A DNA stretch of 64,000 nucleotides from Rhizomys pruinosus (GCA_009823505.1 VZQC01009601.1:1362055-1426054), one strand, 5' to 3'; counted from the first letter of the stretch, positions 1 to 53,774 are shown. Translations and numbers: made by a program. The notes: a model not told the origin generated them from the sequence alone.

Positions 1-1764
1 GTTCTCTACAGTAAATCCATTAGTCTCTAATTGACTACATCATCTTGGTGATAGCCTTGTACAGTTCAGATCTGGTTCTGTCACTAACCTGACTACAGCA
101 GATATTTTAGAGTTTGAAGTTGAGAGGAAGGAATTTCTGTCCTGAATTAATTTCTGTTTTTTACTCTCTTAAGCTTTTCTTTTTTTCCTTTTCTCATATT
201 TGCTTCTGGATGTCTGGAGCAGACACTCCTGAGTAGGCCTCAGTTGGGATGGGTTTGGTATAGTGCCTTCCCTGGGGATGGGGCAAAAAGCTCAGAAAGA
301 TGGATGAAGCAGGCAGAGCCTGCATAGCAGGCAGCACAGTAGGGTGGAGAGCAGGGATGCTGAGAGCCAAGAATGATTTCTGAGGAATGTTAAAATCCTG
401 ATGGGCATAACAGTGGGAAGCTGTTCATGAATATGACCTCGAATGGGTGAGATTCATTTCCCTTTAATGCTGACTGATAAGTTGTGCTCTTTAATGTTTT
501 ATATAATCCCATGATACATCATAGTCCTGGTACATGAAAGCCATGGTTTTAGTTATGTCAAGGTTCTGCAGAGAAATGGCAAATGTTTGAAATTTACTGC
601 TGGGCACTGCCGGGTGCTGGGAGTCTAGGCTCCTGTTAGGCTGACTGGCAAAAGTTCTGACTAGGAGCTGAGGCACACTCCAGGCAGAATTTCTCAACAC
701 TTTGCTTCCTAAATTTGTTGCCCATTTATCTTGTTTTTAACAGATAGAGTGGTATGATTAATTTAAAAACCCAACCCCTGCTTCCAGCACATGGCAGGTG
801 TTCTGGATGCTAGGTTTGAGGATATGGTGAGGGCACTCCAGCCTTGCTGTGGGTGCTAGTCAAACCACAGCCTGGTACAGTTTACCTACCAACATGACAG
901 AATTACTCCACATATATTAGCCAAATTAGGTAACTTTTACTTAAATATTATGAATATAAAGGGTGAAAATGTATCTTTCATAGTAGAATGGGGATTCTGG
1001 ATGTACCTTTACGTACTGTGAATGTGGCTTTCAAAGTTGTACTCTGCTCAGTTACATCTGCAGTGCTGACAGTCTCTTTGACTTGAGGCAAAATTCATTT
1101 GTCTCCCATGCTACAATACTGTAGAAGTGGATTTAAAATATGATGACTGAAGCCAATTTGGTCCCACAGTTATTTTAAATCAGGGAAATGAAGGGGGGGA
1201 CAACCACACAAAACACACAACTAAAATCTTAGTGTGAGGGGCTCTGCCTTCTCTGAAGAACTTTGCAGCTTCTGCTGTTCCCAAAGAACAGTGGCTGGGT
1301 GAAGTGAGGGAGGACGCCACGCTCACAGGGTGTTTCTGCACCTTTCATAAGAACTTGGCATCCTTCAGAAAAGGGTACATCAGTCACGCAGGAGACCAAG
1401 GGGGATAGAGACTGCTGCTTTACTCCGCTGGGTTCCTTGTGCTGTAAACCCCACCTTTACTGTTTAAACTGAAGTTCTGTCCTTTACCTTTTTGGCTCTT
1501 GTGTCTCCTTGTCAATTGGTTTATTAAGTGTAAAGAAACCAAGTACTACTTTTCAGTCTCTAAAGTAACCATACTCATATTAGTATGATAGGAGTATCAC
1601 TGTGTAATGTTCTTGGACTTGAAATAAGAATTTAAATTCCATGTATCTATAATTGTAGGTGAGAGCCCACCCGAAGTTTTTGACTCTAACAGGATGACCT
1701 ACGCCCAGCATCTTTCCAGACTATTACATAAACCTAAGAGTACAGAAAAGTCAAACTTTTATAC
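1..1764. other. Downstream intergenic DNA, nothing recognised
   Basis: No exon, RNA gene or clear repeat was recognised. Short open frames here have no conserved features. Confidence 0.5.
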
Positions 1765-2118
1765 ACACATTTTTCTGTCTGTGTGTGTGTGGGTATGTGG
1801 GTATGTGAGTATGCTCATTTGCATGTGTGTGTGAGCATGTGCACATGTCTGTGAAGACCCAAGGTTATGTCAGGAATGTTGCTCTGTTCCTCTTCCACTG
1901 TAGTCTTTTGAGGCAGGGTCTCTCGGTGAAGCTCAGAGCTCACTAATGTGGCTAGTCTCACTAGCCAGCTGGCTCTGGGGATTCTATGTCCATATCCCAA
2001 GGCTGGAGGTACAGGCGGGTTGCCATAGCCACCTCCCATTTACATGGGTTTTGATGATCTGAGCTCCAGTTGGCATAGAACATGCTTTAACTACTGAGCA
2101 GTCTCCCCAGCCCCACAC
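1765..2118 (-). mobile_element. B4-like SINE
   Basis: It begins with a TG-rich tract, contains a B1-like middle (gaggcagggtctctc) and ends with a cagtctccccagcccc head on the plus strand. That is the reverse of the B2/ID-type 5' end. The copy is old and diverged. Confidence 0.6.
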
Positions 2119-2212
2119 CTTCTGTTCTTCATGCTTTCTCTTTACCATTACAGCCTTACTTTGTAGATGTGTGTCATGAGAACAGATGTTCAGTGATACA
2201 TGTCTGGTCTCC

Positions 2213-2536
2213 AAAATGATGGTTTATTTTAATCGCTCATTGGTATGTATATAGGAAGCAGGAGTAATTCGTGTAATTTCTTCCCTTAAATACATATTGA
2301 AAATAAGATCGACCCCAAGTTCCTTTGAGACCTGTAGAGTTTTTTTGTTTTGTTTTCGGTGAACTCTGACGCACTGCACTGAATTGCAGGGAGAACTCGA
2401 GGTTCTGTTCAGTGTAAAGAAAGTGTGGCACAGACAGGACACTTGAAGACTGACCAGCTAGCCCTGCTTTTGTGAGGAGATAGGTGTGTGCTGTTGAGTA
2501 TTGTACATTGCTTCCACACAGCAGTTCAATGGTCAG
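2213..2536 (-). repeat. Diverged direct duplication, distal copy
   Basis: This is the second copy of the 3508-3845 segment, 1.3 kb further downstream of Sgcg. It retains an AATAAA on the minus strand. The flanks of the two copies differ. It could be a local duplication of the 3' UTR end, or both could be members of an interspersed family not recognised here. Confidence 0.75.
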
Positions 2537-3507
2537 TGATCCTGTGTTGGGTCTCCTGGGCTTGAAGGCATTTTTAGGCAGAGGCATGGGACAACAGAGT
2601 AAATAATTACATAATGATCAAAAGGTTGGTCTCGACAATAGGCATGTCACAGTAAGAAATCAGGCTAAAAAATAATTTAACTAAACAACTGAAAGTGCCC
2701 ACCTCTGTGCACAGGGAGTTTGACTTGTAGATGTGATTTGTTCTTTCCTGCTTAGGAAGTGCTCTATATCCATTTTTAGTTTCATGTGTTTTATGTGCTA
2801 AGCATGAAACCTAAAGGGAGTTTTGTAAGTGAGCTGCGGTAGATGTACACCTTACTGATTCAGCATCAAAGAGTTCACTTTCTTTTTTCTCCTGCTTGAG
2901 ATAAGATGAGTTTGATATGTTAGTGTTATGGGTCCTGAACATAAAGCTGCAGGGCAGTGGGACTCACACAATCTTAAACTATGTGAGCTTCTTCTAAAAC
3001 TGGTAAAAACAAAGCAAGCGACTTTCATCACCTTTATGATGGCCATCTTTACAGTCAATGGCATCTACAAAAACCTAGGTGTGTGTCTTGTTTTATTTTT
3101 ATCAAGATTCACACACTACAAACGTCAGCTTCTGTGTAGCTTCTGTTTTGTGGAAGCAAGCCCACAGCTCAGCAGGCATGATGCTCAGTGCTTCCAGCAA
3201 TGTGATGCTGGTAGATTAAAAAGCTTTGGGTTTTAGTTTCTTCATTTGTTAAATTAGCACCAAGCATCTGTACATACAACTGTCATATAACTGGTCTTTG
3301 GGTAGAGTGAATGTATCAGTTTTTCTAAGTGAAAATAACCATGCAGATTTAGGGAGACATTTTGAGTTGATTTTAGTAGTTACATGGGGCCCTCTGCATT
3401 ATGACTGTCCTGAGTCTTTGCCACCAATAATTTGAGGAAAAATAATAACCACCTCAAAAGTTATGAGTGTTAAGGAAAGGAAGATACTCCTAAACTATGG
3501 TCACCAA
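2537..3507. other. DNA between the two duplicated segments
   Basis: This holds no recognised gene or repeat. The 102-codon plus-strand frame at 2928-3236 shows no family features. Confidence 0.4.
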
Positions 3508-3629
3508 GATAATGGTTTATTTTTATTGTACATTGGTATGTATATAGGAAGCAGGAGTAATTTTGTATAATTTTTTTCCTTAAATTCATATTGAAAATCA
3601 GATCAATCTCAAGTTCCTTCAAGACCTGA

Positions 3630-3671
<42 letters not shown>

Positions 3672-3845
3672 CCCCTGTGAACTCTGACACACTGCACTGA
3701 ATTGAAGGGAGAACTTGAAGTTCAGTGTAAAGAAAGTGTGGCACAGATACAACACTTGAAGACTGACCAGGCAGCCCTACTTTTGTGAGGAGATAGATGT
3801 GTGCTGTTGAGTATTGTACATTGCTTCCACACAGCAGTTCAACAT
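3508..3845 (-). repeat. Diverged direct duplication, proximal copy (end of Sgcg 3' UTR)
   Basis: About 330 bp that recurs at 2213-2536 in the same orientation, with roughly 85-90% identity by eye. Shared landmarks are the AATAAA region, ggtatgtatataggaagca, aaagaaagtgtggcacaga and cttccacacagcagttcaa. The homopolymer T tract here replaces a mixed T/G tract in the other copy. Confidence 0.8.
3516..3527 (-). terminator. Sgcg: Candidate polyadenylation signals, two overlapping AATAAA
   Basis: The minus strand reads AATAAAAATAAA here, about 600 nt after the Sgcg stop. A second AATAAA sits at 2228-2223 inside a duplicate of the same segment. No transcript evidence is available. Confidence 0.45.
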
Positions 3846-4127
3846 GAGAGGTGGGGAGGGAGGCTAGAAAGGTAAAAAGCCACTGAATAAACGTGTCTTG
3901 ACATTTCTTTGTTTTGACATCCATGTGTCATTTTGAAATCGGGTCATCTGGACGATAATTTCCATTGGCCTGTTTCCCACCACTGAGTACTTTGACAATG
4001 TGTCCTTCTACTCCCATCCTGTCTTCTCTTGCTCAACTAGGGTGTCTAGCTGCCCAGGATATGAAGACTGAAGCCACACCTCCTGGCTCACTGGGAAAAC
4101 ATGGGTTCTCTGCAGAAGAGGCAGCCA

Positions 4128-45841
<41,714 letters not shown>

Positions 45842-45904
45842 CTAGAAAGCATTTTTTTTTACCCCAGGCATAAATTTCTAGAACTAATACTTTTTTAAAA
45901 GGGT

Positions 45905-46155
45905 GTATTTTATTTTATTTTTAAATTTTATTTTTTATGTGTATGAATGTACTGTCTGCATGTAGGTTTGTGCACCCGTGTCGTATAATGCCACGGAGGT
46001 CAGAAGAGGGTGTCGGATTCCCCTGGAACTGGAGTTCTCCTGGAATTGGAGTTACAGACGGTTCTCAGCCGCCATGTGGGTGCTGGGGATCGAACCCAGG
46101 TCCTCTGCAAGAGCAGTCAGTGCTCTTAACTGCTAGGCCATTTCTCCAGCCCCAG
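45905..46155 (-). mobile_element. B2/B3-like SINE with internal duplication
   Basis: A full reverse copy with the doubled ggaactggagttctcctgg / aattggagttacagacgg segment and intact head taggccatttctccagcccc. It lies about 150 bp upstream of exon 2. Confidence 0.88.
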
Positions 46156-46338
46156 GTGTATTTTATTTTTAGTGATGTGTATATATGTGTGTGTGTGTAG
46201 GACGTAGGTGTCAGATCCCCTGGGGCTGGAGGTATAGACATTTGTGAACTGCCTGATGTGGGTGCTGGGAATTTAACACAGGTTTTCTGCAAGAGCAATG
46301 GGTGATCTTAACCATTGAGCCATCTCTGTAGCTCCCAT
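46156..46338 (-). mobile_element. B3-like SINE, second in a row
   Basis: gtgtatatatgtgtgtgtgt, tcagatcccctggggctgg, gatgtgggtgctgggaattt and a gagccatctctgtagctcc head. It directly abuts the previous copy. Confidence 0.75.
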
Positions 46339-46344
46339 TTCATA

Positions 46345-46567
46345 TTAAAAAGTATTTCATTATTTTTATTTCATGTATATGAGTGTATTGCCTGCATTCA
46401 TGTAAGTGCGGCTCATGCAGTGGCAATGGAGGTCAGAAAAGTTGTCGGGTCCCCTGGAACTGGAGTTCTGGATGGTTGTTGCCGCCATGTGGGTGCTGGG
46501 AAGCACATGCAGGTCTCTGCAAGAGCAGCCAGAGCTCTTAAATGCTGAGCCATCTCTCCAGCCCCAC
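46345..46567 (-). mobile_element. B3-like SINE, third in a row
   Basis: tcatgtatatgagtgtattg, ggtcccctggaactggagtt, gccgccatgtgggtgctgg and a gagccatctctccagcccc head. Confidence 0.85.
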
Positions 46568-46654
46568 ATTTTCAGATTTTAATCAATAAATTCACATGCA
46601 CACACAGAAATGACTGCCTAACTTGGAATGGAAGCATCAACCTTTTTGCTTTGT

Positions 46655-46816
46655 TTTTGTTTTGTTTTGTTTTGTTGTGTGAGACAGGGTCTCCCTGTAG
46701 CCCTGGTTGGCCTGGAACTCAATATGTAGATCAGGCTATCCTTCATCTCACAGAGATCCACCTGCATCTGCCTCCTAAGTGCTGTGACTAAAGTTGTGTG
46801 CCATGATGCTTGGCCA
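46655..46816 (-). mobile_element. B1 SINE
   Basis: A (TTTTG)n stretch, then gagacagggtctccctgtag, tctcacagagatccacctgc and taaagttgtgtgccatgatg. Confidence 0.85.
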
Positions 46817-47440
46817 TGAGGCATTAACTTTTAAATCAAAGTATCAAATAGAAAGAAAATCAAACTGGCATGCAGCATCCACTCCCGTGCCTGCCACAAT
46901 GTCTGTCACACCCACTCCAGTGTTGCCAGTGTAAACAATATGAGAAATCATGTTCAAGGCAGGCGGGGGAGCAATGTCCTATGGGGCTCGACCCCCTGGA
47001 GGTCCCTGGCAGAACACTCGGCTAAGATCACTCCCGAGATTGAGATGTTTTCCTAGGATCTTACTTTTTTTGGTGTTGGACTTAGCATAACACTGAGCAC
47101 AAAAAGATCTTTTCTTAAAGCCAGCTTATAGATACAAAATAAACTATTTGAATGTGTCAAGAACTGGCAATTAAAATGCTTCTCCTGGGCACAGGGCTTT
47201 TTCCTGGCAGCAAGAATTTTCTGCAGATCCCAAGTAAAAAACAGACCTTTCTCCTTAACAAACAATATAATGTAAGCTGTTAATATATATGGCAAGGTTA
47301 AAACTTGCTTCAGATCAAGAAAACAAAATAATTGCATGACAGTAATGTTCTTGCCTTACATGAGTGTCCTTGAAGAAAACAAATTCCAGTGTAAATGGGT
47401 GATGAAAAACATTTTTCAATAAGTGTAAACAAAATTCCCC
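46817..47440. other. Unique DNA upstream of exon 2
   Basis: No exon or repeat recognised. The 94-codon minus frame 47337-47053 has no recognisable motif. Confidence 0.4.
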
Positions 47441-48151
47441 TAACCTAAATAAAAAACCCCTATTCACCTTTCTTACAAAGAGATAGATAAATTCTTTCTA
47501 GTAACGCATCTAATCCAGTAACGTACAGAAACAAGTTCTACACCACATATCACAAGTGTTAGCGATCAAGCAGTGAACACTTAGTTTCAGTAATAATTTT
47601 AACTTAGATACTTAATTAGAAAACACTAAATAGTTTGATATCTATGGATAGTTTGACTATAGAACTTAAAACTATAACTTGGATCTTAACTGTATTCATC
47701 TACTGCAGGATAGAGATAGATAGTCAATAATGTGCTTAATTTGGGGACAATATTACTATTCGGTGTGCTGTAACTTTTCATGTGTTTGTAATCAAAGTAT
47801 ACTTGATTGTCCCGTGTTTTCTTCTCAAATGGTTATTTCCCTCGGTAAAGGTGTCTAGATTCTACATTTACTCAAAAAGTTCATTTCCTAACTAACTTTG
47901 TGATGTTTATTCCCTCATGTGTCTGTATTCTCGGCAATGATTTGCTTTTAACCACCTCATGTAAAGTGAACTTGCCAAATCTTTTCTGCCTTCCTAAGGC
48001 TACATAATAAATAAATCAGGCCCCACCGTTCAAAAATGCTACAGATTTGAAAAACTTCTCTTAAGTTTTTTTTTATTCTGTATGCTATTTACTATAATCC
48101 TCGTTTCCTGCAAGAGACCAGGAAACCCACGACCCCGAGGGTAGCCGGTAG
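47441..48151 (+). mobile_element. Retroviral LTR remnant (left boundary uncertain)
   Basis: AT-rich sequence with aataaataaa near 48007, followed by a GC-rich end (caggaaacccacgaccccga) directly before a primer-binding-site-like sequence. This is the U3-R-U5 to PBS order of an endogenous retrovirus. No gag, pol or env sequence follows; L1 begins within about 150 bp. The left end was not located. Confidence 0.5.
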
Positions 48152-48170
48152 TGGCGCCCAACAGGACCCT
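48152..48170 (+). other. Retroviral primer-binding-site-like sequence
   Basis: tggcgcccaacaggaccct closely resembles the tRNA-Lys type primer binding site, with small deletions. It sits right after the GC-rich LTR end. Confidence 0.6.
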
Positions 48171-48289
48171 TCACAGTATCTTTCTTTTCTTTTTTCTTTC
48201 TCTAGTACACTCTTTTTTCTTTCTTTCTTCTTGCTCTTCATAGAGTTTCTAACTTCAGTTTCCTAACTCAACAGAGCAGCCGCATGGAG

Positions 48290-51200
48290 AGTAGGTCAAC
48301 ATTTGACAAGTGGGACTTCATAACTCAAAGCTTCTGTAAGTGAAAAAACATCAAGGATGAAAGAAAACACACAGAGTGGAGAAGTCTTTACCGTGACACA
48401 TCTACAGAGCATTAAGATCAGATATATAACTCAAAAAAAACAAAGAAGTAAAAACAAATGACCTACTAACAGAGTAGAGACGGAATAAAGTCTGTCACCA
48501 GTGGAGGAATGTAAAGATGTTGGAAGCATCTTAAAAAGAGTGTTCTCACAATTATAATTAAGGAATGCAAATTAAAAACACTTAGATATCATCTCCTCCA
48601 TACCTGGGCTAAAGCTAAATGCAAAACAAAATACAACAGATGGAGGAGGTGGTTGTTGGGGAAAGCGGGAACACTCCTCCACTGTAGTGGAATGTAAATT
48701 GTACAACCACTATGGAAAGCAGTGGAGAAACCCTTAAAAAGACTCAGAATGGTTTACCTACCACCTGACCAAGTCATACCGCTCCTGTTATATCCCAAAG
48801 ATCATCCTACAGCAAAGATATATACACATCCAGTTTAATATTGCACAGTCTCTCACAAAATACCAAGGAGCTGGAACCAACCATATGCCTCAACGATGAG
48901 TGGATGACAAAATTACTATGTGGAGCTTACTTGGTGTGGTTCAGTGGGTAAGAAAGGAGTGGAATCATGAACTTTGCAGGTAATGGATGGAAGCTCAAAG
49001 CATTATACAATGCTGAAGATAAGTGAACTCACAGAAAGAACAAAAACATAATTGTCCCTCATTTGTGGATACTAACATCAAATCCCCAGATGAAAGGCCA
49101 GCTGAACGATATGGTTATATTTTGTAATATTAACTAGTTTTTATTTGTTTTATAACTTTCTTTCTGTAAACCACTCCATGCAAAGGAATTATAAAAGAAG
49201 AGTTATTTGAGGCTTACAATCTAATTGATGTTCCAGGAGAATCCAGAGTCCATTTACGAGGCATGGCGGGTGGAGCAGCAAGCCGAGGTCACATCTCAAA
49301 ATGAGCAAAGGAAGCAGAGAGAGTAAGACTGCGACCTCGAGGCTTGTTAAACCACAGGTCTCCCCATGATTTCCTCCACAACTTCTAAGACCTTCTAGAA
49401 CAGTTGTCACCAACTGGGGACAAAAGTTTCTGAATACTTAAAGCCAATAGGGGACACTCATTCAAAACAACACATTCCACTCCCTGGACCACATAGGCTC
49501 ATGACCATATAAAAAAATGTGGCTTTAGTCAACCTTCAAGTCCCATAGTCTTTATGAGTCTGAATACTATTCAGGTCTATGGTCCAAAGTCTCTTTTGTG
49601 ACTCAGGCCAATCTCTTAAGTATAAACTCCTGTAAAATCAAAACAATAAACACCAACATTACAGTGGAACTGAACCACATTCCCATTCCAAAGGAATAGA
49701 GGCATAAGTGAGGAATACTGGACCAGCAAGACAAACCACAGGCAAACACCAAGTCCAGTAGCTCCATGTGGACTTCTGGAAATTTACTTCCAAAGGGCTT
49801 AGATGGCTCATTTCTTCCAGCTTTGCTTGCACATACATCTCTTTCTAGGCGGTACTCCCTGTATATGCAGCTCACATTGCAAATATCTCACAGCTCTGGA
49901 ATCTGAATGTCTTCTTGGGGTCTCTGCTGCAACCAGGTTTCACATCACAGCTTCATGCAATGGCCTATCAGGGCCTTCTTATGCAGAGGACACCCCTGCT
50001 GTACTCTGCCTGACCTTGGCAGCTCTCGTGAAACCGTGGAGGAAAGAACTGAAGACCCTTCACTCTTGCAAAGCTTCATGCCTCTAAAGCCAGCACCATG
50101 TGAATTAAACTGCCAAGTTTGGCTGCAAGTTGGGATGACCTGGCCTTTTCTCAACCACATTTGGAAATTATCTCTGCCCTGAACTTGTTGAGCAGAAAAC
50201 CCTTTCAGTATTTTCCTTTCAAAACTTGGCAGGATCGATAGCGGTTGTGGTCTTGCCCTGATACGGTACTTTTCTGTTGTTTACTTGTAGTCTTGAGGCC
50301 TCCTTATCACTTTATCTCACTTCCCTTGTTTACTTGTAAATAGAGCTCTCCTTAATCACTTTGTTTCTTATCAAAAGGACACCTCCTTCACAATGCCTTG
50401 GCAACCCCACCTTAATACTTCCTATTGGAATTTTCAGATCAGAACTGTACATTTTGCATTTCTTTCTGCCCCATCTGCTCTTCTTCACTGTAGATCTGTA
50501 CAATATTTACCATTAATAGCCACACCACCATTTCTACATTAGGCTGTCTTGAAATATCCTCCACTAAAGACATTAGTCCATTGCTTTTCAACTTAGCATC
50601 AGGCAAGCATTTGGGCTGTGGGCAAACTGCTGCCAGACTCTTTATCAAAATATCACAGTTGCTGCCTAAGTCTTTGTTTTCCTCTGGAACTACATCTTTT
50701 GCAGCAATGCTTTCTTCCAGGCTTCTACTAGAATGGCCCATTAAGCTCTGCTTACAGTAGTCAACAGCTTTTCTAGCCCAAAGTTCCAAAGTCTTCCACA
50801 TTTCTCCAAACATCCACATGGTCAGGGTCTTCACAGCTAACACCCCACTCCTGGTACCAAATAACTGTATTAGTCACTTTTCTGTTGCTGTGATAAAACA
50901 CCATGACCAAGGAACTTATAAAAGGAAGAGTTTATTTGAGCTTACAATTGATGGTTCCAGGGAATCAGAATCCATTGTGGCGGGAAGCATGGTGGCTGGG
51001 GCTGGAGCAGCAAGCCGAGGTTCACATCTCACAATGAGCACAGGAATCAGAGAGAGTGAGAGACTGGAGACTGCAAGGCTTGTTAAACTCACTAAGTCTA
51101 CCCCCAATGACATACTTCCTCCAGCACAGCCATGCCTTCTAAGAGCTCCAAGAACAGTGCCACTGACTGGAGACAAAATGTCTGAATACTTAAAAGCCTA

Positions 51201-51520
51201 TGGGGGGACACTCTCATTCAAACCACCATATAATGTGAATCTCTCAATGGGCTTTAGAATCTACCCACCAATTATTTTCAGACTCTGTAATTACTGTATA
51301 TGGGCGGAGAGTATGTTTCCATATTTTAGAATAATATGAAATTAATGGAAGAAAATGTGAATTCCTAAGCATAAAAAAAGACTGAGAGAAAGAAGCAGGA
51401 CAGTTATGACAGAATACATGATCTGGGATGGTTTGGGATAGGGTGGGGGGGGAGGGATAGGGGAATATTCCTGAACAGAAATGAAAAATGTATGAAATAC
51501 ATAAAACCAATAAAAAAGAG
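48290..51520 (+). mobile_element. L1 3' end split by a MaLR-like element
   Basis: Left part 48290-49155 holds ORF2-end and 3' UTR landmarks (caagtgggacttcataactc, cactatggaaagcagtgg, catttgtggatactaacatc). Right part 51229-51520 continues the same 3' UTR (gctttagaatctacccacc, gaattcctaagcataaaaaa, G-rich tract, A-rich tail). Comparison with the related 3' UTR at 42770-43150 shows that the two parts are colinear. Confidence 0.8.
49156..51228 (-). mobile_element. Nearly full-length MaLR-like (non-autonomous ERVL) element
   Basis: Two LTR-like copies in the same reverse orientation lie at about 49156-49475 and 50866-51228. They share ataaaagaagagttatttga-type words, cagcaagccgaggt and gtctgaatacttaaa. 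The roughly 1.4 kb between them has no intact ORF and starts, on the minus strand, with the ggtaccaggagtggggtgtt motif typical of MaLR internal regions. tataa flanks both ends (49151-49155, 51229-51233). Confidence 0.75.
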
Positions 51521-52539
51521 TAAAAAAAAATAAAATTTATCTCATTACATGCTAAAATTACAGCCAAAATGAAATAGCATCTTAATTTTTAACTCAACTA
51601 TTTAAATAAAAACTATTTAAAAAACATGAAATAAAAGAATATGGAAATGGAAAGAGCACATTAGCACACATCACAGAAAGTGCTGCAAATCAGACTGAAT
51701 GACCACTTCCTCCTTATAGTCTACCCTTTCCATTTAAAATAGCATCTCCTAAATGTTTTTGGTATATTTTCCAATTTATAGGATTGAGATATAAATATAC
51801 ACTGATGTATGCATATGATGTAGTCCTTTTCATAGCAAAAATGAGCAAGCAATATAGCATTGTTGTCCACATTACAAATGACCAAACAGTTTTGAGGACA
51901 ATCCTGCTTCATCTTTCCACCACATTGTTCCTCATGGTGCACTCAAAGACAGCAAGACTGGTGACTCATAATTCTGTGCTTCATTCACAGGACCAGTGGC
52001 CTAATCATCTGAACAGTATGGAGCCCTGCTATACATGAATGTGACTGATGTGGGGCTCGATGTGAATGCTCACACACACTTGTCTCGAAAGGGATAAAAT
52101 CGTTCTTTCTTCTTTACAGTGGGATTGACATTCAAAATAAAATGGCAATTTTGCTTTTAAAAAATTCTTTACAAAATACACCAAACTGACAGAATAGTGA
52201 CATTTAAGCATCTAACAAACAATAGTAGAGAATCTTATTTAAATGACAGAGCGACCAAAGCAAAGAAAACATAAGTCAAGCTGACTCCCCTACAAATGTT
52301 GGCTTATAAAACTGTGGTTTTCTTTTGCTTACTTTGATATAAGCTTGTTTTAAAAATATTATATTCACAAAAAGAATTCAAACTCTTGTCTTTTTCTCAG
52401 TGTTTTGTTGTGGGTTTTATTAGGTACACTTGAAACTTGAAGGTTTTACAGTGTAATTATATAGTGGTTGACTGAGGGAGTCACATCAGCACCGAGGGGC
52501 TGAGGTGGCAGAGATGAGTAAGAACAGTTCTTTTTTGGG
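51521..52539. other. Unique AT-rich DNA
   Basis: No exon or repeat recognised; open frames are short and unconserved. Confidence 0.4.
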
Positions 52540-52686
52540 GGGGTCTTTTTGAGACAAGGTCTCCCTGAAGCCCCAGCTGGCCTGGAACTTGCTCTGTAGA
52601 CCAGGCTGGCCTTGAACTCACAGAGATCCGCCTGCCTCTGCCTCCCAAGTGCTAGGATTAAAGGCATGCACCACCGCGCCCGGCTT
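52540..52686 (-). mobile_element. B1 SINE
   Basis: Complete reverse B1 with intact CpGs (gagatccgcctgcctctgcc, ccaccgcgcccggc). Confidence 0.93.
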
Positions 52687-52959
52687 GCAAGAACAGTTTT
52701 TAAGTCAACCCAGAACTCGTGGTAAAAGGCCACAATACATGGCCCCCTGCCTCTGAGTCAGAGCCTCATGTTATTTGGTACCAACTTGGCTCTAGTTCTT
52801 GGCGTGCGTTATGTTATGACTAACACCAACCTCTGACTTACTGCATCAAATGAAAACAGAAAAGTTAGTAGTTGGCTCCAGTGAATGCTGAGCCAGTGGT
52901 GACAGAGTGCTGCGCTGAGCAAGTTGCTGGAAGCTCAGTTGCAGCCCTTCTGGACCAGA

Positions 52960-53410
52960 CGAAGGTGGGCACCAACTGCTTTCTTCCATCATCAGATAGT
53001 TGCACCTACTGCTTCCTTCTGTCACATGATGGTGAGTGCCTGCTGCGTTCTTCTGAGTCACTGTAGTGAGTGCCTGATTTTTCTGTGTCCTCTGACACCA
53101 GACACCTTTTTCTTCTGTATATTATCATGCACGGCTGATTATTAATATATGGAGGGTATCAAAACACAAGAGTCTGGGCATTGGTGGTTGAAGGAGTTGA
53201 CATTTTCAATGCTCTTTCTATGAATGAAAGCTGCAGATCTAGAATTTTCTTCTCTGTAACATTACAGAAGCACCTGCTGTTTTCTTCAGTGGCCTGTTAC
53301 AGTGGGTGTCTGCTGTTTTCTCTGCATCATATGATAGTCAGCCTACTGTATTCTGTGAATGTCTGTTTTTGCACACGATATTTGAGTACCTACTGTTCTT
53401 TTGTCTAGGA
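52960..53410. repeat. Degenerate tandem-like motif
   Basis: Loosely repeated words (gtgagtgcctgctg, tactgctttcttctgtc, gtgggtgtctgctgttttct, gagtacctactgttctttt) recur at irregular spacing. They suggest an ancient, decayed tandem repeat. Confidence 0.4.
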
Positions 53411-53774
53411 GACCCCATGTGGGCTCCATGTGACTGTGGTCCTGCTAGTAGTCCCATGAGCGAATATCTAGTATTATAGGGGTGTGTGGCACAGGGTAGT
53501 CAGTCATGACCTACTGTCAGTCTGGATATAGAAAATATTAGTGGAAATCCACCAGATCCAAGCAAGCCACTGTGTCTCAACTGTTCCAGATTTGATGCAG
53601 ATGCTAAAAGAGAAGGTGATGGACTAACAGTTCACAGCAACACCTATCTTTCTCATCACTGGCAAGGAGCATGCCAGAGAAGAAAATGGGGTGTGTGAGA
53701 GTAATGGAAGCTCCCACAAACATCACTTTAGATCCCGCCCTGTCACTGAGGATGGCCTTGAACTCCTGAGCCCC

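Larger units (their letters stand above)
3496..4127 (-). other. Sgcg: Sgcg 3' UTR (inferred extent)
   Basis: This runs from the stop codon to just past two overlapping AATAAA signals on the minus strand (3527-3522 and 3521-3516). The resulting 3' UTR of about 0.6 kb suits the family's short mRNA. It contains a 38-nt T tract on the plus strand (A tract in the mRNA, 3634-3671). The 3' end is inferred from the signals only. Confidence 0.5.

Noticed and set aside
47053..47337. 94-codon minus frame as a possible upstream Sgcg exon
   Set aside because: The Sgcg 5' exon is expected to be non-coding, and no convincing splice donor or family similarity was seen.
50439..51339. 134- and 173-codon frames at 50439-50843 and 50818-51339
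   Set aside because: They overlap MaLR-like internal and LTR sequence on both strands; MaLR elements are non-coding.
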